Part shown: piece after piece, positions 38,425 to 49,960 of the stretch
Layout of the letters: every line of letters starts with the position of its first letter
Numbering within the stretch: position 1 is the first letter of the stretch
Assembly (NCBI GenBank): GCA_947471745.1
Contig: CANJKZ010000170.1
Span: 496,001 to 560,000, forward strand
Direction of reading: 5' to 3'
Source of the DNA: Closterium sp. Naga37s-1
Lineage: Eukaryota > Streptophyta > Zygnematophyceae > Desmidiales > Closteriaceae
Length of the DNA: 64,000 nucleotides
Position numbers and translations under genes: made by a program
The notes under the pieces: model-generated
Database searches by the model: none
Seen by the model: the letters and a program-made list of their open reading frames with translations, nothing else
What the model was told of the DNA's origin: nothing

Positions 38425-39985
38425 CTTGTTGCTGAGTCTGCGTCTGCCAGTCCTCTGTCCGTCGGGGGTGAGTGTGCTCTTGGCACGGACGTCCTTGAGG
38501 ACAGGCAGGAGGACTTTGAGTGTCTTGCAACTGCTGTACCTCGTTTCGCTTCCATGCTGCTTGCCCCTGAGGGAGACCCGGATGCACCAGACATCCCGAC
38601 CCCGCGCTCTTACGCAGAGGCGATTACGGCTCCTTACTCTTCTCAGTGGCAGGCAGCCATGGATGCCGAGATGGCATCCTGAAAGTCCACAGGCACCTAC
38701 ATCGACGAGGTTCCCCCACCTGGGGCGAACATAGTCGATGGCATGTGGATTTTCAGGGTGAAGCGGCCGCCGGGTTCTCCGCCTGCCATCAAGGCGCGTT
38801 ACGTTGCTCGAGGCTTCAATCAGCGACAGGGGGTTGAGTACGAGTTGCACTCTCTGGACTTCAGTACAGCTTTCTTGCAGGGCAGCCTGCACGAGGAGAT
38901 CTGGCTGCGCCGCCCACCTGGCTTCACTGGGTCGTTTCGTGCAGGTACCCAGTGGAGCCTCTGGCGGCCAGTCTACGGTCTTCGCCAGGCGCCTCGCGAG
39001 TGGCACCACACACAGAGGACTATACTTACGGCTCTTGGGTTTGCTCCTTCTACTGCTGACCCGTCGCTGTTTCTACGCACCGACACCTCGCTGCCGCCTT
39101 TCTACGTCCTCGTCTATGTAGACGACCTCGACTTTGCCACGGCTGACACTGAGGCACTCACTCTTGTGAAGTCCGAGCTGCAGAAGAGACACACTTGCAC
39201 TGACCTGGGTGAAATGCGCAGCTATCTTGGCTTGCAGATCACCCGGGACAGAGCACGGCGCACCATCACACTGACTCAGTCACACATGGTGCACCAGGTC
39301 CTTCAGCGCTTCGGCTTCCAATTCTCCTCGCCACAGCCCACTCCTCTGTCTACCGGCCACTCACTCTCAGCTCCACCTTCGGAGGAGTCCGTAGAGCTGA
39401 GTGGTCCGTACCTAGAGCTTGTGGGTTGCCGCATGTACCTGATGACGTGCACTCGACCTGACCTTGCGTACCCTCTCTGCCTCTTGGCTCGCTACGTGGC
39501 TCCCGGCAGGCACCGAAAGGTGCACTGGGATGCTGCGAAGAGGGTACTGCGTTACTTGTGCAGTACTTCGGGCATGGGGCTCGTGCTTGGAGGACGGGGT
39601 CCAGTTGTCCTCACTGGTAACGCAGACGCTTCTTGGGTTGATGACTCAGCTACGCAGCGGTCGTCACAGGGTTACACCTTCAGCCTCAGTTCTTGCTCTG
39701 TTTCCTGGCGGTCTACCCGCTCGTCTCCAGTTCTGTACAGAGACAACAAGGCCATGATTGCCTTGTGTGAGGAGCACAGACTGGAGCACAGAACGAAGCA
39801 CATCGCTCTGCGATACTTCCTTGCTTGAGAGTTGCAGCAGCGTGGCCAGCTTCGTATTGCGTACGATGCCACTAGGGCCAACACTGCTGATATATTCACC
39901 AAGGAACTTCCGCCTGGTGATCATCCGTGCTTCTCTACTGTGTTAGGCCTTGTGCCTACTTCGCCTCACTTGCTCACTGCTTGAC
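38425..39985 (+). pseudogene. C2 reverse transcriptase-RNase H
   Basis: RT motifs MWIFRVKRPPGSPP, LHSLDFSTAFLQGSLHEEIW, VYGLRQAPREWH, YVLVYVDDLDFA and RNase H parts ADASWVDDSATQRSSQGYTF. Two in-frame deletions against C4: about 25 residues before YELHSLDF and about 37 residues between WRSTRSS and VLYRDNKA, the latter removing the SCEAEI glutamate of RNase H. Stops at 38681 (TGA) and 39828 (TGA). Confidence 0.88.
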
Positions 39986-40349
39986 TCTGCTTGTACTTTG
40001 ATCTATATATATACCTGCATACTTACACTTGCTAGGGTATGATCACTGTATTGTTTGTTCTCTTTACATAACTCTGCATGTGAATTGGCCTTGTGGCCCT
40101 TTGCTTGTGCTAGGACTGTGTGGTGACTTTGTGATCCACCCTGAGCTTGCTTTGCTTTTCTTGACTGGTCTTGTGACCCCCCTTGTTCTCCCCCACTTTG
40201 CCTATGGGGGTGTGTCAGAACATTATAGTGCTTACATTTGTGTAGGCTATAGTGGGGTAGCCCATATGGGGTACAACCCAATTAGGGTTAGTACTTGTAC
40301 CCAACTCTTTGCTAGTTCATTCATTCTTGTTCATTATTCTGACACGTTT

Positions 40350-43300
40350 CGTTGTTTCACCACACGTTTGGAGCCTCTCTCGCCCCTCCCGACACAGCTG
40401 ACAGTGCGACTCGCTCACAGTGGCTTACCAGTGACACTGCTGCTCGCTTAGCCGTTCGCAATCACCTGCCGTTAGCCAAACGCGCTCACTTTGGCCAGCA
40501 CAAGACTGCCAAAGCCCTGTACGACGCTGTAGTCGCTCGTTACTCTTCCCCTGCCACTGCTGCTCTCGGCCGCCATATACTGCCCTAACTTTTTCCTGAG
40601 CTGTTAGCCTTGCTTCAGTCGAGGACCTCATCACCCACCTTCGCACTAGCGACACTCGCTACCGCGGTGCCCCTAAAGCCGAGTTCCTAGACAAGAACCC
40701 ACCCCCGATGTACATCACTCTCTACTTCATAGTCACCCGCCTCCCTGACTCTCTTCGCGTAGTCAGGGACCACTTTCTCGCACTTGACCCCACGGACCTC
40801 ACTGTCAACCTGCTTGAGAAGCACTTCCTTGCAGTTGAGACTAGCATAGTCGCTGTAGGTGCTGCTCGTGGCACTCCTCGCACACCCTTCTTTGAGGGGT
40901 GTCCCCCCTCCACCCTTGCCCCCTCCTACGCTTCTACTGCTGGTGTTGACATCCTTGGTACTGAGGATGTCAGGGCTCCTTCTGTTCCTAGTGGGAAGTG
41001 CCACAGCGGCAAGGGCAAGGGAGGCAAGAGTGGTGGATGTTGCAGCGGAGGTGATGGTGGTGGAGGCGGTGGAGGCGGTGGAGGTGGCGGAGGTGGCGGT
41101 GGGAGTGGCGGCGAGAGTGGGGGCTTCGGTGGCGGCGGTGGTGGTAGCGGTGGGAGTGGTGGTGGTGGTGGTGGCGGCAGTGGAAGTGGTGGTGGCGGCA
41201 GTGGTGGCGGTCGGGGTGGAGCTGTTCAGAGGGGAGGTTCTGGCGGTGGCCAGAGGCAGCAGCACTAGCAGCACCTGAGCGAGACCCCTACGCCCTAGCA
41301 GCTTCGTGAGTGGTTTGCTCAGCGTGGGGCGTTTGGAAGTATTGTTCGCTGCCCGTATGTCATTCGCACAGGTGACCGCGCTGGTCAGAAATGCGGGAAG
41401 TTTCACACACAGCACCACTGCTTCTCCCGCCTTGACGACGCTTGGCGCGCAGAGTTTGGCGACGATGGTGAGCGCCCCCGCTGGCTAGAGCTGTTTACGT
41501 CTGGTTTTTATATATTTGCTCTTGACTATGATGCTATCCTTGCTGCTATGTATGCCTTGTCTGTTAGTGCTGAGGGTGACTGTTACCTGTGTGTGTCGCC
41601 CGACCCAGGTATAGAGGCTGCTGCTCTAGGTGCTAGTGAGTCTGCTCTCCCTGGTACTGCACCTGCTGAGGCCTTCCACACCTTCACGCATGACTCAGGT
41701 GCTTCCCGCTGTTTCTTTCGCGACAGTACAACACTCACTCCACTCCCTGCACCTGTTCCAGTTAGACTGGCTGACCCCTCAGGGGGCCCAGTTCTTGCAC
41801 GTTCCACCACTGTTCTACCGTGTCCGGCGATTCTGTCTGGCTCATTGTCAGGTCTTCACCTCCCCTCGTTCTCTACGAACTTGGTGAGTACCGCTGCTCT
41901 CTCGGATGTAATGATCACTACCACCACTACTGGTGGTCAGCGTGTGGCAATTTGCAGGTGTACACGGACGGGCCGTCACCTGGCCACGTTCACTCGTCGG
42001 CCTGGGTCGAGTCTGTACACGCTGACTACTGAGCCTACTCAGGTAGCTGCTTCTGGTCAGGTGTTCGCGTCAGGTCGGGTAGGCGCCCCCTGTTCGTGTC
42101 GCCTCCTGTCGCACCAGACCCTCCTTTGGCACCATCGCCTTGGTCACCCCTCCCTGCCACGCCTTCGTGGCATGCACTCCCGCCTCCTTTTTTTCTTGTC
42201 TTCCCAGGTCTCTGCCTCCCCTCCTGCCCTCGCCTGCCCCGCCCTGCCTTCCTTGCGTCGAGGGGCGGCAGCGCGTCACTCCTCACTCCTTCTCGTTTCC
42301 CTCGACGAATGCTCCCCTGCAGACTCTCCACATGGACGTGTGGGGCCCATCCCGCGTTAGTGGACAGGGCCGCGAGTGCTACTTTCTGCTGGTTGTTGAC
42401 GACTACACGCGTTACACCACGGTCTTCCCCTTGCGCAGCAAGGTAGAGGTCCCTGATGTCTTGATCCGTGCAGTCCGTCTCCAGCTCTGCGAGCGGTTCC
42501 GCGAGGACCTTCTTGTCCTGCGTCTGCAGAGGTGGTGAGTTCTCCTCCGACCTCTTGCAGGACTTTTGTCGTGGGGAGGGCATGCTCAAGTCATTCACGC
42601 TTCCGGCCTCCCCGCAGCAAAATGGGGTTGCTGAGCGCCGCATTGGCTTAGTCATGGAGGTCGCTCGTACCTCCATGATCCATGCGGTTGCTCTCCATTT
42701 TCTGTGGCCGTTTGCAGTCTGGTATGCTGCGCATCAGCTCAACCTCTGGCTCCGTGTCTCCTTGCCGGAGACCTCGCCTACACTGCGTTGGACGGGGAAG
42801 GTTGGCGATGAGACGGTGTTCCGGGTCTTGGGCTCTCGTGTCTTTGTCCGCGATACTTCCGTGGACAAGCTCTCCTCCCGCGCCATTCCCTGCGTCTTCC
42901 TTGGATTTCCCCCTGACGCGCCTAGCTGGCAGTTTTACCACCGCACCTCGCGCTGTGTCCTGCCCTCTCATGACGTCACGTTTGATGAGTCAGTTCCCTT
43001 TAATTGTCTCTTCCCCTACCGCACTGCCCCTCTCCCCCCCCCCCCGCCTCTCTTCCTCACTCCAGGTCCCCCTCCGGTAGACCCCCTCCCCCCTTGGGGT
43101 CCTGCTCCCTCAGGTGTGTCTCTGGTGGACTCACTTCCCCTGGTTGAGCCTGTCGAGGTCATTGTAGACTCTGGTGCTGCTGGGGGTGGTCGTACTAGGG
43201 TGCTGCATCTGGGAGTGCTGAGCCTGCAGGTGCGGAGCCTTGGGGTGCTGAGCCTGCGAGTGCGGAGCTTGGGGGTGCTGAGACTTAGGGTGCGGAGCCT

Positions 43301-45020
43301 GGGGTTGCTGAGTCTGAGGGTGCGGAGTCTAGGGGTGCTAAGCCTAGGGGTACTGCGTCTGCCAGAGGTCCTGCGGGTGCTTTGCCACGACAGTCTTGCC
43401 GGCGGGAGCCTCTCTCACCGCGGCAGCTGCGAGAGTGGTTTCCTTGGCGCACACACCTTAGGAGTGGCGCTGTAGGAGCTGGACGCCCTCCCGCTGGAGG
43501 CACTGGAGCTGGAGGTGCTGGAGCTACTAGTCTTGGAGGTGCTGGAGTTATTGTTGGAGCTGGAGGTATCGGAGGTGCTGGAGCTGCTGGTCCAAGAGGT
43601 ACTCGTACTAGAGGTACTGGAGCTGCTCAAGCTGATGGTGTTGGAGGCGTTGGAGCTGGAGACCCTGGAGCTGGAGGCGCTGGAGATGGAGGCACTGGAG
43701 CTGGAGACCCTCGAGGTAGAGGCACTGGAGCTGGAGATCCTGGAGTTGGAGGCGCTGGCGCTGGAGGCGATGGAGCTGGAGGAGCTAGAGCTAGAAGCAC
43801 TGAAGCTGGAGGCGCTGGAGCTGAAGGTGCTGGCGTTGGAGGTGCTCGAGCTCGAGGAGCTGGAGCTAGAGGCACTGGAGCTGGAGGCGTTGGAGCTGGA
43901 GACCCTGGAGCTAGAGGTGCTGGCGTTGGGGGTGCTGGAGCTGGCGGTACTGGTGCTGGAGGCACTGTGCAGTGGCGACTGTTTTTCGTTCTGCCGCTGC
44001 CGTCGTCTCTGCCACCACCTAGCTCGGTCCTTCGCCAGGTTATTTTTCTCCCGTCTTCTAATGGCCTTACTCCTAGCTTACAGTGTCCACCGCCTCACCA
44101 GTCGCAGCCATAGTTACAGCTAGACTCCCCACTGCCTGCTCCTTCTCCTTACGCTGAGCGGACAGACTCTCTTACAGAGCGTCGTGAGCCTGAGACTCAT
44201 CTTTCCTCGCCTGTTCACGCTGTTTGCCCTGGTCGTCGTGTTCCTCGTCAGCGTCCTCCTCCTGTCCCCGGCACTCACATTATGGCACTTCGTCCTTCCT
44301 CTGTTCCACTACGAGTTCCCCTGCTGTCTCCTCCTGCGTCCTCTCTTGCTGACAGTCCGGACCCTGAGTCTAACCTCGTTCGTGCTGCCAGTCCTACTGT
44401 CACACATCTTCTAGCCACTGTTGTCACTGATCCTTCGTTTGAGTCCGGTGTTGCGTCTGCCCTAGTTGCTGAGCTTGTTGGCTTTGCTGCCACCTGTCGT
44501 CTTGACTACGCCGCTAGTCTTGTTGCTGAGTTTGATTATGAGTGTCCTCCGTCCGTCGGGGGTGAGTGTGCTCTTATCACGGACGTCCTTGAGGACAAGC
44601 AGGAGGACTTTGAGTGTCTTGCAACTGCTGTACCTCATCTCGTGGCCATGCTGCTTGCACATGAGGGAGACCCAGATGCACCAGACATCCCGACCTCGCG
44701 CTCTTACGCAGAGGAAATTACGGGTCCCTACTTCTCTGAGTGGCAGACAGCCATGGACGCAAAGATGGCATCCTGGAAGTCCACAGGCACCTACGTCGAC
44801 GCAGTCCCCCCTCGTGGGTCGAACATAATCAATTGCATGTGGATTTTCAGGTTGAAGCGGCCATGATTACCTTGTGTCAGGAGCACAGACTGGAGCACAG
44901 GACGAAGCACATCGCTCTGCGTTACTTCCTTGCTCGAGAGTTGCAGCAGCGTGGTCAGCTTCGTCTTGCTTACGTGGCCACTCGGGCCAACACTGCTGAT
45001 ATATTCACCAAGGCACTTTA
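40350..45020 (+). pseudogene. C1 gag-pol remnant with RT deletion
   Basis: Gag continues after C2 (SATRSQWLTSDTAARLAVRN, VVARYSSPATAALGR), then a Gly/Ser tract, protease (DSGASRCFFRD), GAG-pre-integrase (LLWHHRLGHPSLPRLRGM), integrase (TLHMDVWGP, SPQQNGVAERRIG), a second low-complexity block and the start of RT (NCMWIFRLKRP). At 44862 it jumps to MITLCQEHRLEHRTKHIALR, losing nearly all of RT and RNase H (about 1 kb by comparison with C2 and C4). Stops and frameshifts are frequent. Confidence 0.85.
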
Positions 45021-45390
45021 GCCTAGTGATCATCAGCGTTCCTGTACTGTTTTAGGCCTTGTTCCTACTTTTCCTCACTTACTCACTGCGTGACTTTGCT
45101 CGTACTGTGATCTATGTACATATAACTGCATGCTTACCCCTGCTAGGTTATGATCACTGTACTGTTTGTTCTCGTTTATATATTTCTGCATGTGAACTGG
45201 CCTTATGGCCATTTGCTTGTGCTCAGAGTGTGTGGTGACTTTGTGATCCACCCTGAGCTTGCTTTGCTTTTTCTTGACTGGTCTTGTGACCTCCTGTTCT
45301 CCCCGACTTTGCCTATGGGGGTGTGTTAAACTGTTATAATGTTTATATCGTGTAGGCTGTAGTGGGGTAGCCTATAAGGGGTACAACCCG

Positions 45391-45742
45391 AATGTCGACC
45401 GCGTACACGTCAGATCTTGCTGCTACAGCGCGTTTCATCGTGATCGCGTTGACACGCACCGACGAAGACTCAGGCGAGCCCCAGCGAGGTAAGGCGATGT
45501 TGTTACCGTTCACTCATACGGTGCAATCACCCATCGTCCAGTCAATTCGCGGATTGTGTCGTCGCAGCCAATCACGGCCGAGTAAAATGTCGGCTCCGTC
45601 GAGGGTTGTCGCGAGCATTTCCTGGCTAAACGTGAAGTTACCCACGCATCGGATCCGAACCCGGTCTACGCGTTCCCGTATCGCCAGTGGCGTGGCGTCA
45701 ACCAGTCTTGCGTCGATCTCAGGTAAACATATCTCCAGTGGC
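45391..45742 (-). pseudogene. G1 aspartic protease fragment
   Basis: On the minus strand the frame gives ILLGRDWLRRHNPRIDW and FTFSQEMLATTLDGAD, the end of a retropepsin-like protease of gypsy elements, cut on one side by copia C1 and on the other by the TRIM. Confidence 0.7.
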
Positions 45743-45747
45743 AGACG

Positions 45748-46092
45748 TGTCAGAGGTCCACTGGTGATCCCAGATTGATCTTAGGGAAGGGTTACATGCT
45801 CGTTGTCCTTGGGGGTTATGGGCGCACTGATCCGCTACTTAACAAGCCCTTTTATCCCAATGGTCTAGTGGTTAGGATTCTGACATGGTATCAGAGCGAA
45901 GGTCTCGGGTTCGAATCCCAGTGTGTGCACTTCGGGCATCCCTGTGCGGGGGGGTGTCAGAGGTCCACTGGTGATCCCCAATTGATCATAGGGAAGGGTT
46001 ACAGGCTCGTTGTCATGGTGGGTTATGGGCGCACTGGCTTGCTACTTAACAAGCCCTTTTATCCCAGTGGTCTAGTGGTTGGGAATCTGACA
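45748..46092 (+). mobile_element. TRIM (miniature LTR retrotransposon) with Pol III boxes
   Basis: Two 138-bp LTRs (45748-45885 and 45955-46092; TGTCAGAGG to TCTGACA) enclose 69 bp. This inner part starts with the PBS TGGTATCAGAGC and ends with a GGGGGGG purine run. The target-site duplication AGACG lies at 45743-45747 and 46093-46097. It has no coding capacity. Ends, PBS position and purine run match the copia elements here, which could supply proteins in trans. The LTRs differ at about a dozen sites, so it is older than C2. Confidence 0.92.
45861..45918 (+). promoter_or_regulatory. tRNA-like A and B boxes across LTR and PBS
   Basis: TGGTCTAGTGG (45861-45871) fits the A-box consensus TRGYNNANNNG, and GGTTCGAATCC (45908-45918) fits the B-box consensus GGTTCGANTCC. 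The start-to-start spacing of 47 nt is close to that of tRNA genes. Between them TCTGA-7 nt-TCAGA can form an anticodon-like stem loop that holds the start of the PBS. The acceptor stem is not convincing, so it is not a real tRNA gene. Confidence 0.6.
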
Positions 46093-46147
46093 AGACGGTA
46101 TACGCAAAAATGTGTGAACGGTAACGCGGTGCGTGCGAGCTAGCTAC

Positions 46148-46389
46148 CATCATCACCCGGATATAAGACTTATATGTCTTATCTCGTACACGAGCAAAAA
46201 TGCTTGGGTTGTCTTGTATTTGGGACGGTTTAGGGTGTCATATAAGTCTTATAAATGGACAAAGAACCGTTTAGAAGATACCCCTTCGTTACACAATTGC
46301 CCATAACCCCTACACTGGCTTTACTCGTACACTCAAGTAGGTGTCTGATAATAAGGCTACCCCGTTTATAAGAGACACCCGGATAATAG
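46148..46389. other. AT-rich segment with inverted repeat
   Basis: Unlike its neighbours in composition. ATAAGACTTATATG (about 46162) and its exact reverse complement CATATAAGTCTTAT (about 46242) could form a 14-bp stem, and CACCCGGATA occurs at both ends (about 46153 and 46374). No coding sequence. It is the left flank of C3. Confidence 0.5.
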
Positions 46390-46735
46390 TGTCTAACTAT
46401 AGAACAAGAATGATTGCATTGAACAGAAAGTTGGGTACAAGTACTAACCCTAATTGGGTTGTACCCCTTATGGGCTAGCCCACTACAACCCACACAATGT
46501 AAGCACTATAACATTTTGACACACCCCCATAGGCTAAGTGGGGGAGAACAAGTGGTCACAAGACCAGTCAAGAAAAGCAAAGCAAGCTCAGGGTGGATCA
46601 CGAAGTCACCACACATTCCGAGCACAAGCAAATGGCCACAAGGCCAGTTCACATGCAGAGTTATGTAAAAGAGAACAAACAAACAGTAGAGTGATCATAC
46701 CCTAGCAAGAGTAAGCATGCAGGTATATATGTAGA

Positions 46736-49700
46736 TCACAGTACAAGCAAGTGAGGCAAAGTAGGCACAAGGCCTAGAACAGTACAGAAACGTTGATGGT
46801 CATAACACTGAAGTGCCTTGGTGAATATATCAACAGTGTTGGCTCGAGTGGCCACGTAAGCAAGACGAAGCTGACCACACTGCTGCAACTCTTGAGCAAG
46901 GAAGTAACGCAGAGCAATGTGCTTTGTTCTGTGCTCCAGTCTGTGCTCCTGACACAAGGAAATAATGGCCTTTTTGTCTACGTACAGAATGGAGAAGAAC
47001 GAGGCCGCTCTCCCAAGTCGGTCAGCAGGTAGGTGAGCCAGCGTAACTCCTGTGCAGCCATGGCCCCACCGTAGATCTCAGCCTCACAACTGGAGCTGAG
47101 AACAGAAGACGAGCAGGTAGACCGCCAAGAGACAGAGCCGGAGCCAAGGCTGAAGGTGTAACCCTATGACGACCGCTGTGTAGCCAAGTCGTCAACCCAA
47201 GAAGCGTCTGCGTGTCCAGTGAGGACAACTAGACCCCGTCCTCCAAGCATGAGCCCCATTCCCGAAGTACTGCACAAGTAGCGCAACACCCTCTTAGCGG
47301 CCTCCCAGTGCTCTGGTCGGTGTCTCCCGGGCGCAAGGTAGCGTGCAAAGATGCTAAGAGGGTAGGGAAGGTCAGGTCGAGTGCAGGTCATCAGGTACAT
47401 GAGGCAGCCCACAAGCTCTGGATACAGGCCACTCAGCTCTATGGACTCGTCTGAAGGTGGAGCTGAGAGCGAGTGACTGGTAGGCAGAGGAGTGGACAGT
47501 GGCGAGGAGTACCGGAAGCCGAAGCGCTGAAGGACCTGCTGCACCATGTGTGACTGAGTCAGGGTGATGGTGCGCCGTGCTCTTTCCCGGGTGATCTGCA
47601 AGCCAAGATAGCTGCACAGCTCACCCAGGTCAGTGAAAGAGTGTCTCTTGTGCATCTCGGACTTCACAAGGGCTAGTGCCTCAGTGTCAGCAGTGGCAAA
47701 GACCAAGTCGTCAACGTAGACGTGGACGTTGAACGGCGGCAGCGAAGTGTCAGTGCGTAGAAATAGTGACGGGTCAGCAGTCGAAGGAGCAAACCCAGGA
47801 GCCGCAAGTGTCGTCCTCAGTGTGTCGTGCTACTCGCGAGGCGCCTGGCGGAGACCGTAGACTGGCAGTCGAAGGCTCCACTGGGTACCTGCAGAAAAGC
47901 TGTGAAGCCAGTGAAGCCAGGTGGGCGGCGTATCCAGATGTCCTCGTGCAGGCTGCCCTGCAAGAAAGCTGTGCTGAAGTCAAGAGAGTGCAGCTCGTAG
48001 TAACGCTGAGCTGCGACGTGCAGCAACACCCGAAGAGTGGTCATCTTTGGGGTAGGGGAGAAGGTCAGGAAGAATTCAACTCCCTGTTGCTGACTGAAGC
48101 CTCGTGCAACGTAACGAGCCTTGAAGACAGGTGGAGAACCCGACGGCCGCTTCACCCTGAAAATCCACATGCCATCGACTAAGTTCTCCCCAGAAGGAGG
48201 AACTGCGTCGACGTAGGTGCCAGTGGACTTCCAGGATGCCATCTCTGCGTCCGTGGCTATCTGCCACTGAGAGGAGTAGGGACCCGTAATCGCCTCTGCG
48301 TAAGAGCGCGGGGTCGGGACGTCTGGTGCATCCGGGTCTCCCTCAGGGGCAAGCAGCATGGCCACGAGATGAGGTACAGCAGCTGCAAGACACTCAAACT
48401 CCTCCTGCCTGTCCTCAAGGACATCCGTGCCAAGAGCACACTCACCCCCGACGGACGGAGGACAATCAGACTAAGACTTAACAACAAGACTGGTGGCGTA
48501 GTCAAGACGACAGGCGACAGCAAAGTTAACAAGCTCAGCAATGAGGGCAGATGCAGCAGTGGACTCAAACGAAGGGTCAGTGACAATAGTGGCTAGAAGA
48601 CGAGGGACAATAGGATTGGCAGCTCGAACGGTCAGAATCAGGGTCAGGAATGGCAGGAATGGAGGACTCAGGAGGAGGCGGCAAGGGGACTCGCCGTGGA
48701 ACAGAGGAAGGACGAAGTGCCATAACGTGAGTGCCGGGGACAGGAGGCGGACGCGGACGAGGAACACGACGACCAGTGCAAACAGCGCGAACAGACGAGG
48801 CAGGACGAGAATCAAGCTCCCGATGCTCTGTAAAAGAGTCTGTCTGCTCAGCATAAGAAGGAGTAGGCATTAGGGAGTCTGGCTGTAAATGTGGTCGCGA
48901 TTGGTGAGGCGGCGGACTCAGTCAGCTAGGAGGAAGGCCGGTAGAAGACGGAAGACTAAGAACCTGGCGAAGGACCGAGTCAAGTGGCGGCAGAGACGAC
49001 GGTGGCAGCGGAAACGGTCTCCTTTGCACAGTGCCTCCAGCATTAGTAGCGCCAGCTTCAGCACCCCCTGCGCAAGCACCTCCAGCTCCAGGGTCGACAT
49101 CTCCAGTATCTTCAGCTCCAGTGCCTCCAACGCTAGGGTCTCTAGCTCCAGCGCCGCCTGCGCCAGTGCCTCCAGCACCAGATTGGCCAGCTCCAGCGCC
49201 TCTAGTGCCAGGGTCTCTAGCTCCAGCTCCTCCAGCTCCAGCGCCTCCAGCGCCAGTGTCTCCACCTCCAGGGTCTCCAGCTCCAGCGCCTCCAACACCA
49301 CCAGCCTCGCCACCTCCAGAACCTCTAGTACGAGCACCTCCAGGACCAGCAGCTCCAGCACGTCCGGTACCTCCAGCTCCAGTAGTAGCTCCAGCACCTC
49401 CAGCTCCAGTGCCTCCAGCGGCAGAGTCTCCAGCTCCTGCAACTCCACTCCTAAGGTGTGTGCGCTGAGCAAACCATTTACTGCGGTGAGAGAGGCTCCC
49501 GCCAGGGAGACAGTCATGGCGAGGAAACCGCAGGACCTCCAGCAGACGCAGTACCCCTAGGCTCAGCACCCCCAGACTCCGCACCCCCAGACTAAGCACC
49601 CGCATGCTCCGCACCATCAGGCTCAGCACCCCCAGACTCCGCACCCACAGGCTCCGCACCCTCGGGCTCACCACCCCCAGGCTGCGCACTCGCAGGCTTA

Positions 49701-49960
49701 GCACCCCCAGACGCAGCACCCCCAGACGCATCACCCCTAGACGCAACACCTCTAGCAGCACCTGAGTCTACAGCGACCTGGACAGGCACAGTCCCGGGGA
49801 GTGGTTCTACCTGAGACACCCCTGAGGGAACAGGACCCCGAGGGGGGAGGGGGTCTACCGGAGGGGGACCTGGAGCAAGGAAGAGCGGCGGGGGGGGGGG
49901 GGGGGGGAGATGGGCAGTGCAGTAGGGGAAGAGACGGTAAAAGAGAACTGACTCGTTAAA
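46736..49960 (-). pseudogene. C3 integrase end, spacer and reverse transcriptase
   Basis: Integrase end (ISSTSGPVSP frame; YHPTSRR-like region at 49980), a Gly/Ala/Glu-rich spacer (48920-49760), then RT-RNase H: MWIFRVKRPSGSPPVFKARY, LHSLDFSTAFLQGSLHEDIW, QITRERARRTITLTQSHMVQ, ADASWVDDLATQRSS followed by a stop at 47164. Frameshifts split it near 47700-47820 and 46990. Confidence 0.82.

Larger units (their letters stand above)
33450..40344 (+). mobile_element. Ty1/copia element C2, complete insertion with TSD
   Basis: 6,895 bp with 132-bp LTRs (33450-33581 and 40213-40344) that differ at two positions and have inverted TGTCAGAA/TTCTGACA ends. PBS TGGTTTCAGAGCAGGTCC at 33582, polypurine end TATGGGGGTG before 40213. 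It is flanked by the direct repeat CGTTT (33445-33449 and 40345-40349) inside C1 gag. The 2/132 LTR difference points to a fairly recent insertion. Confidence 0.95.
32544..45389 (+). mobile_element. Ty1/copia element C1 (host of C2)
   Basis: 5' LTR 32544-32666 (TGTTAGAATG to TTCTGACA), PBS TGGTTTCAGAGCAGG from 32667, GC-rich leader, gag from ATG 33338, interruption by C2 (33450-40344), gag-pol remnants 40350-45020 and a 3' LTR cut short (45324-about 45389). C1 entered gypsy G1 between protease and RT. Confidence 0.88.
29396..46147 (-). mobile_element. Ty3/gypsy element G1, fragmented and nested
   Basis: Read on the minus strand: 5' LTR remnant (46147-46098), protease (45742-45391), then interruption by copia C1 (45389-32544), then RT-RNase H (32520-31080), integrase and chromodomain-like tail (30929-29757), purine-rich tract (29756-29724) and 3' LTR (29723-29396, TGTTACGGG to CCTTACA). 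Gag is deleted between protease and the 5' LTR remnant. The TRIM at 45748-46092 sits between these two parts. Confidence 0.85.

Noticed and set aside
45861-45918. Functional tRNA gene
   Set aside because: A and B boxes fit, but the acceptor stem does not pair well, position 33 of the loop is not T, and it spans an LTR-PBS border.
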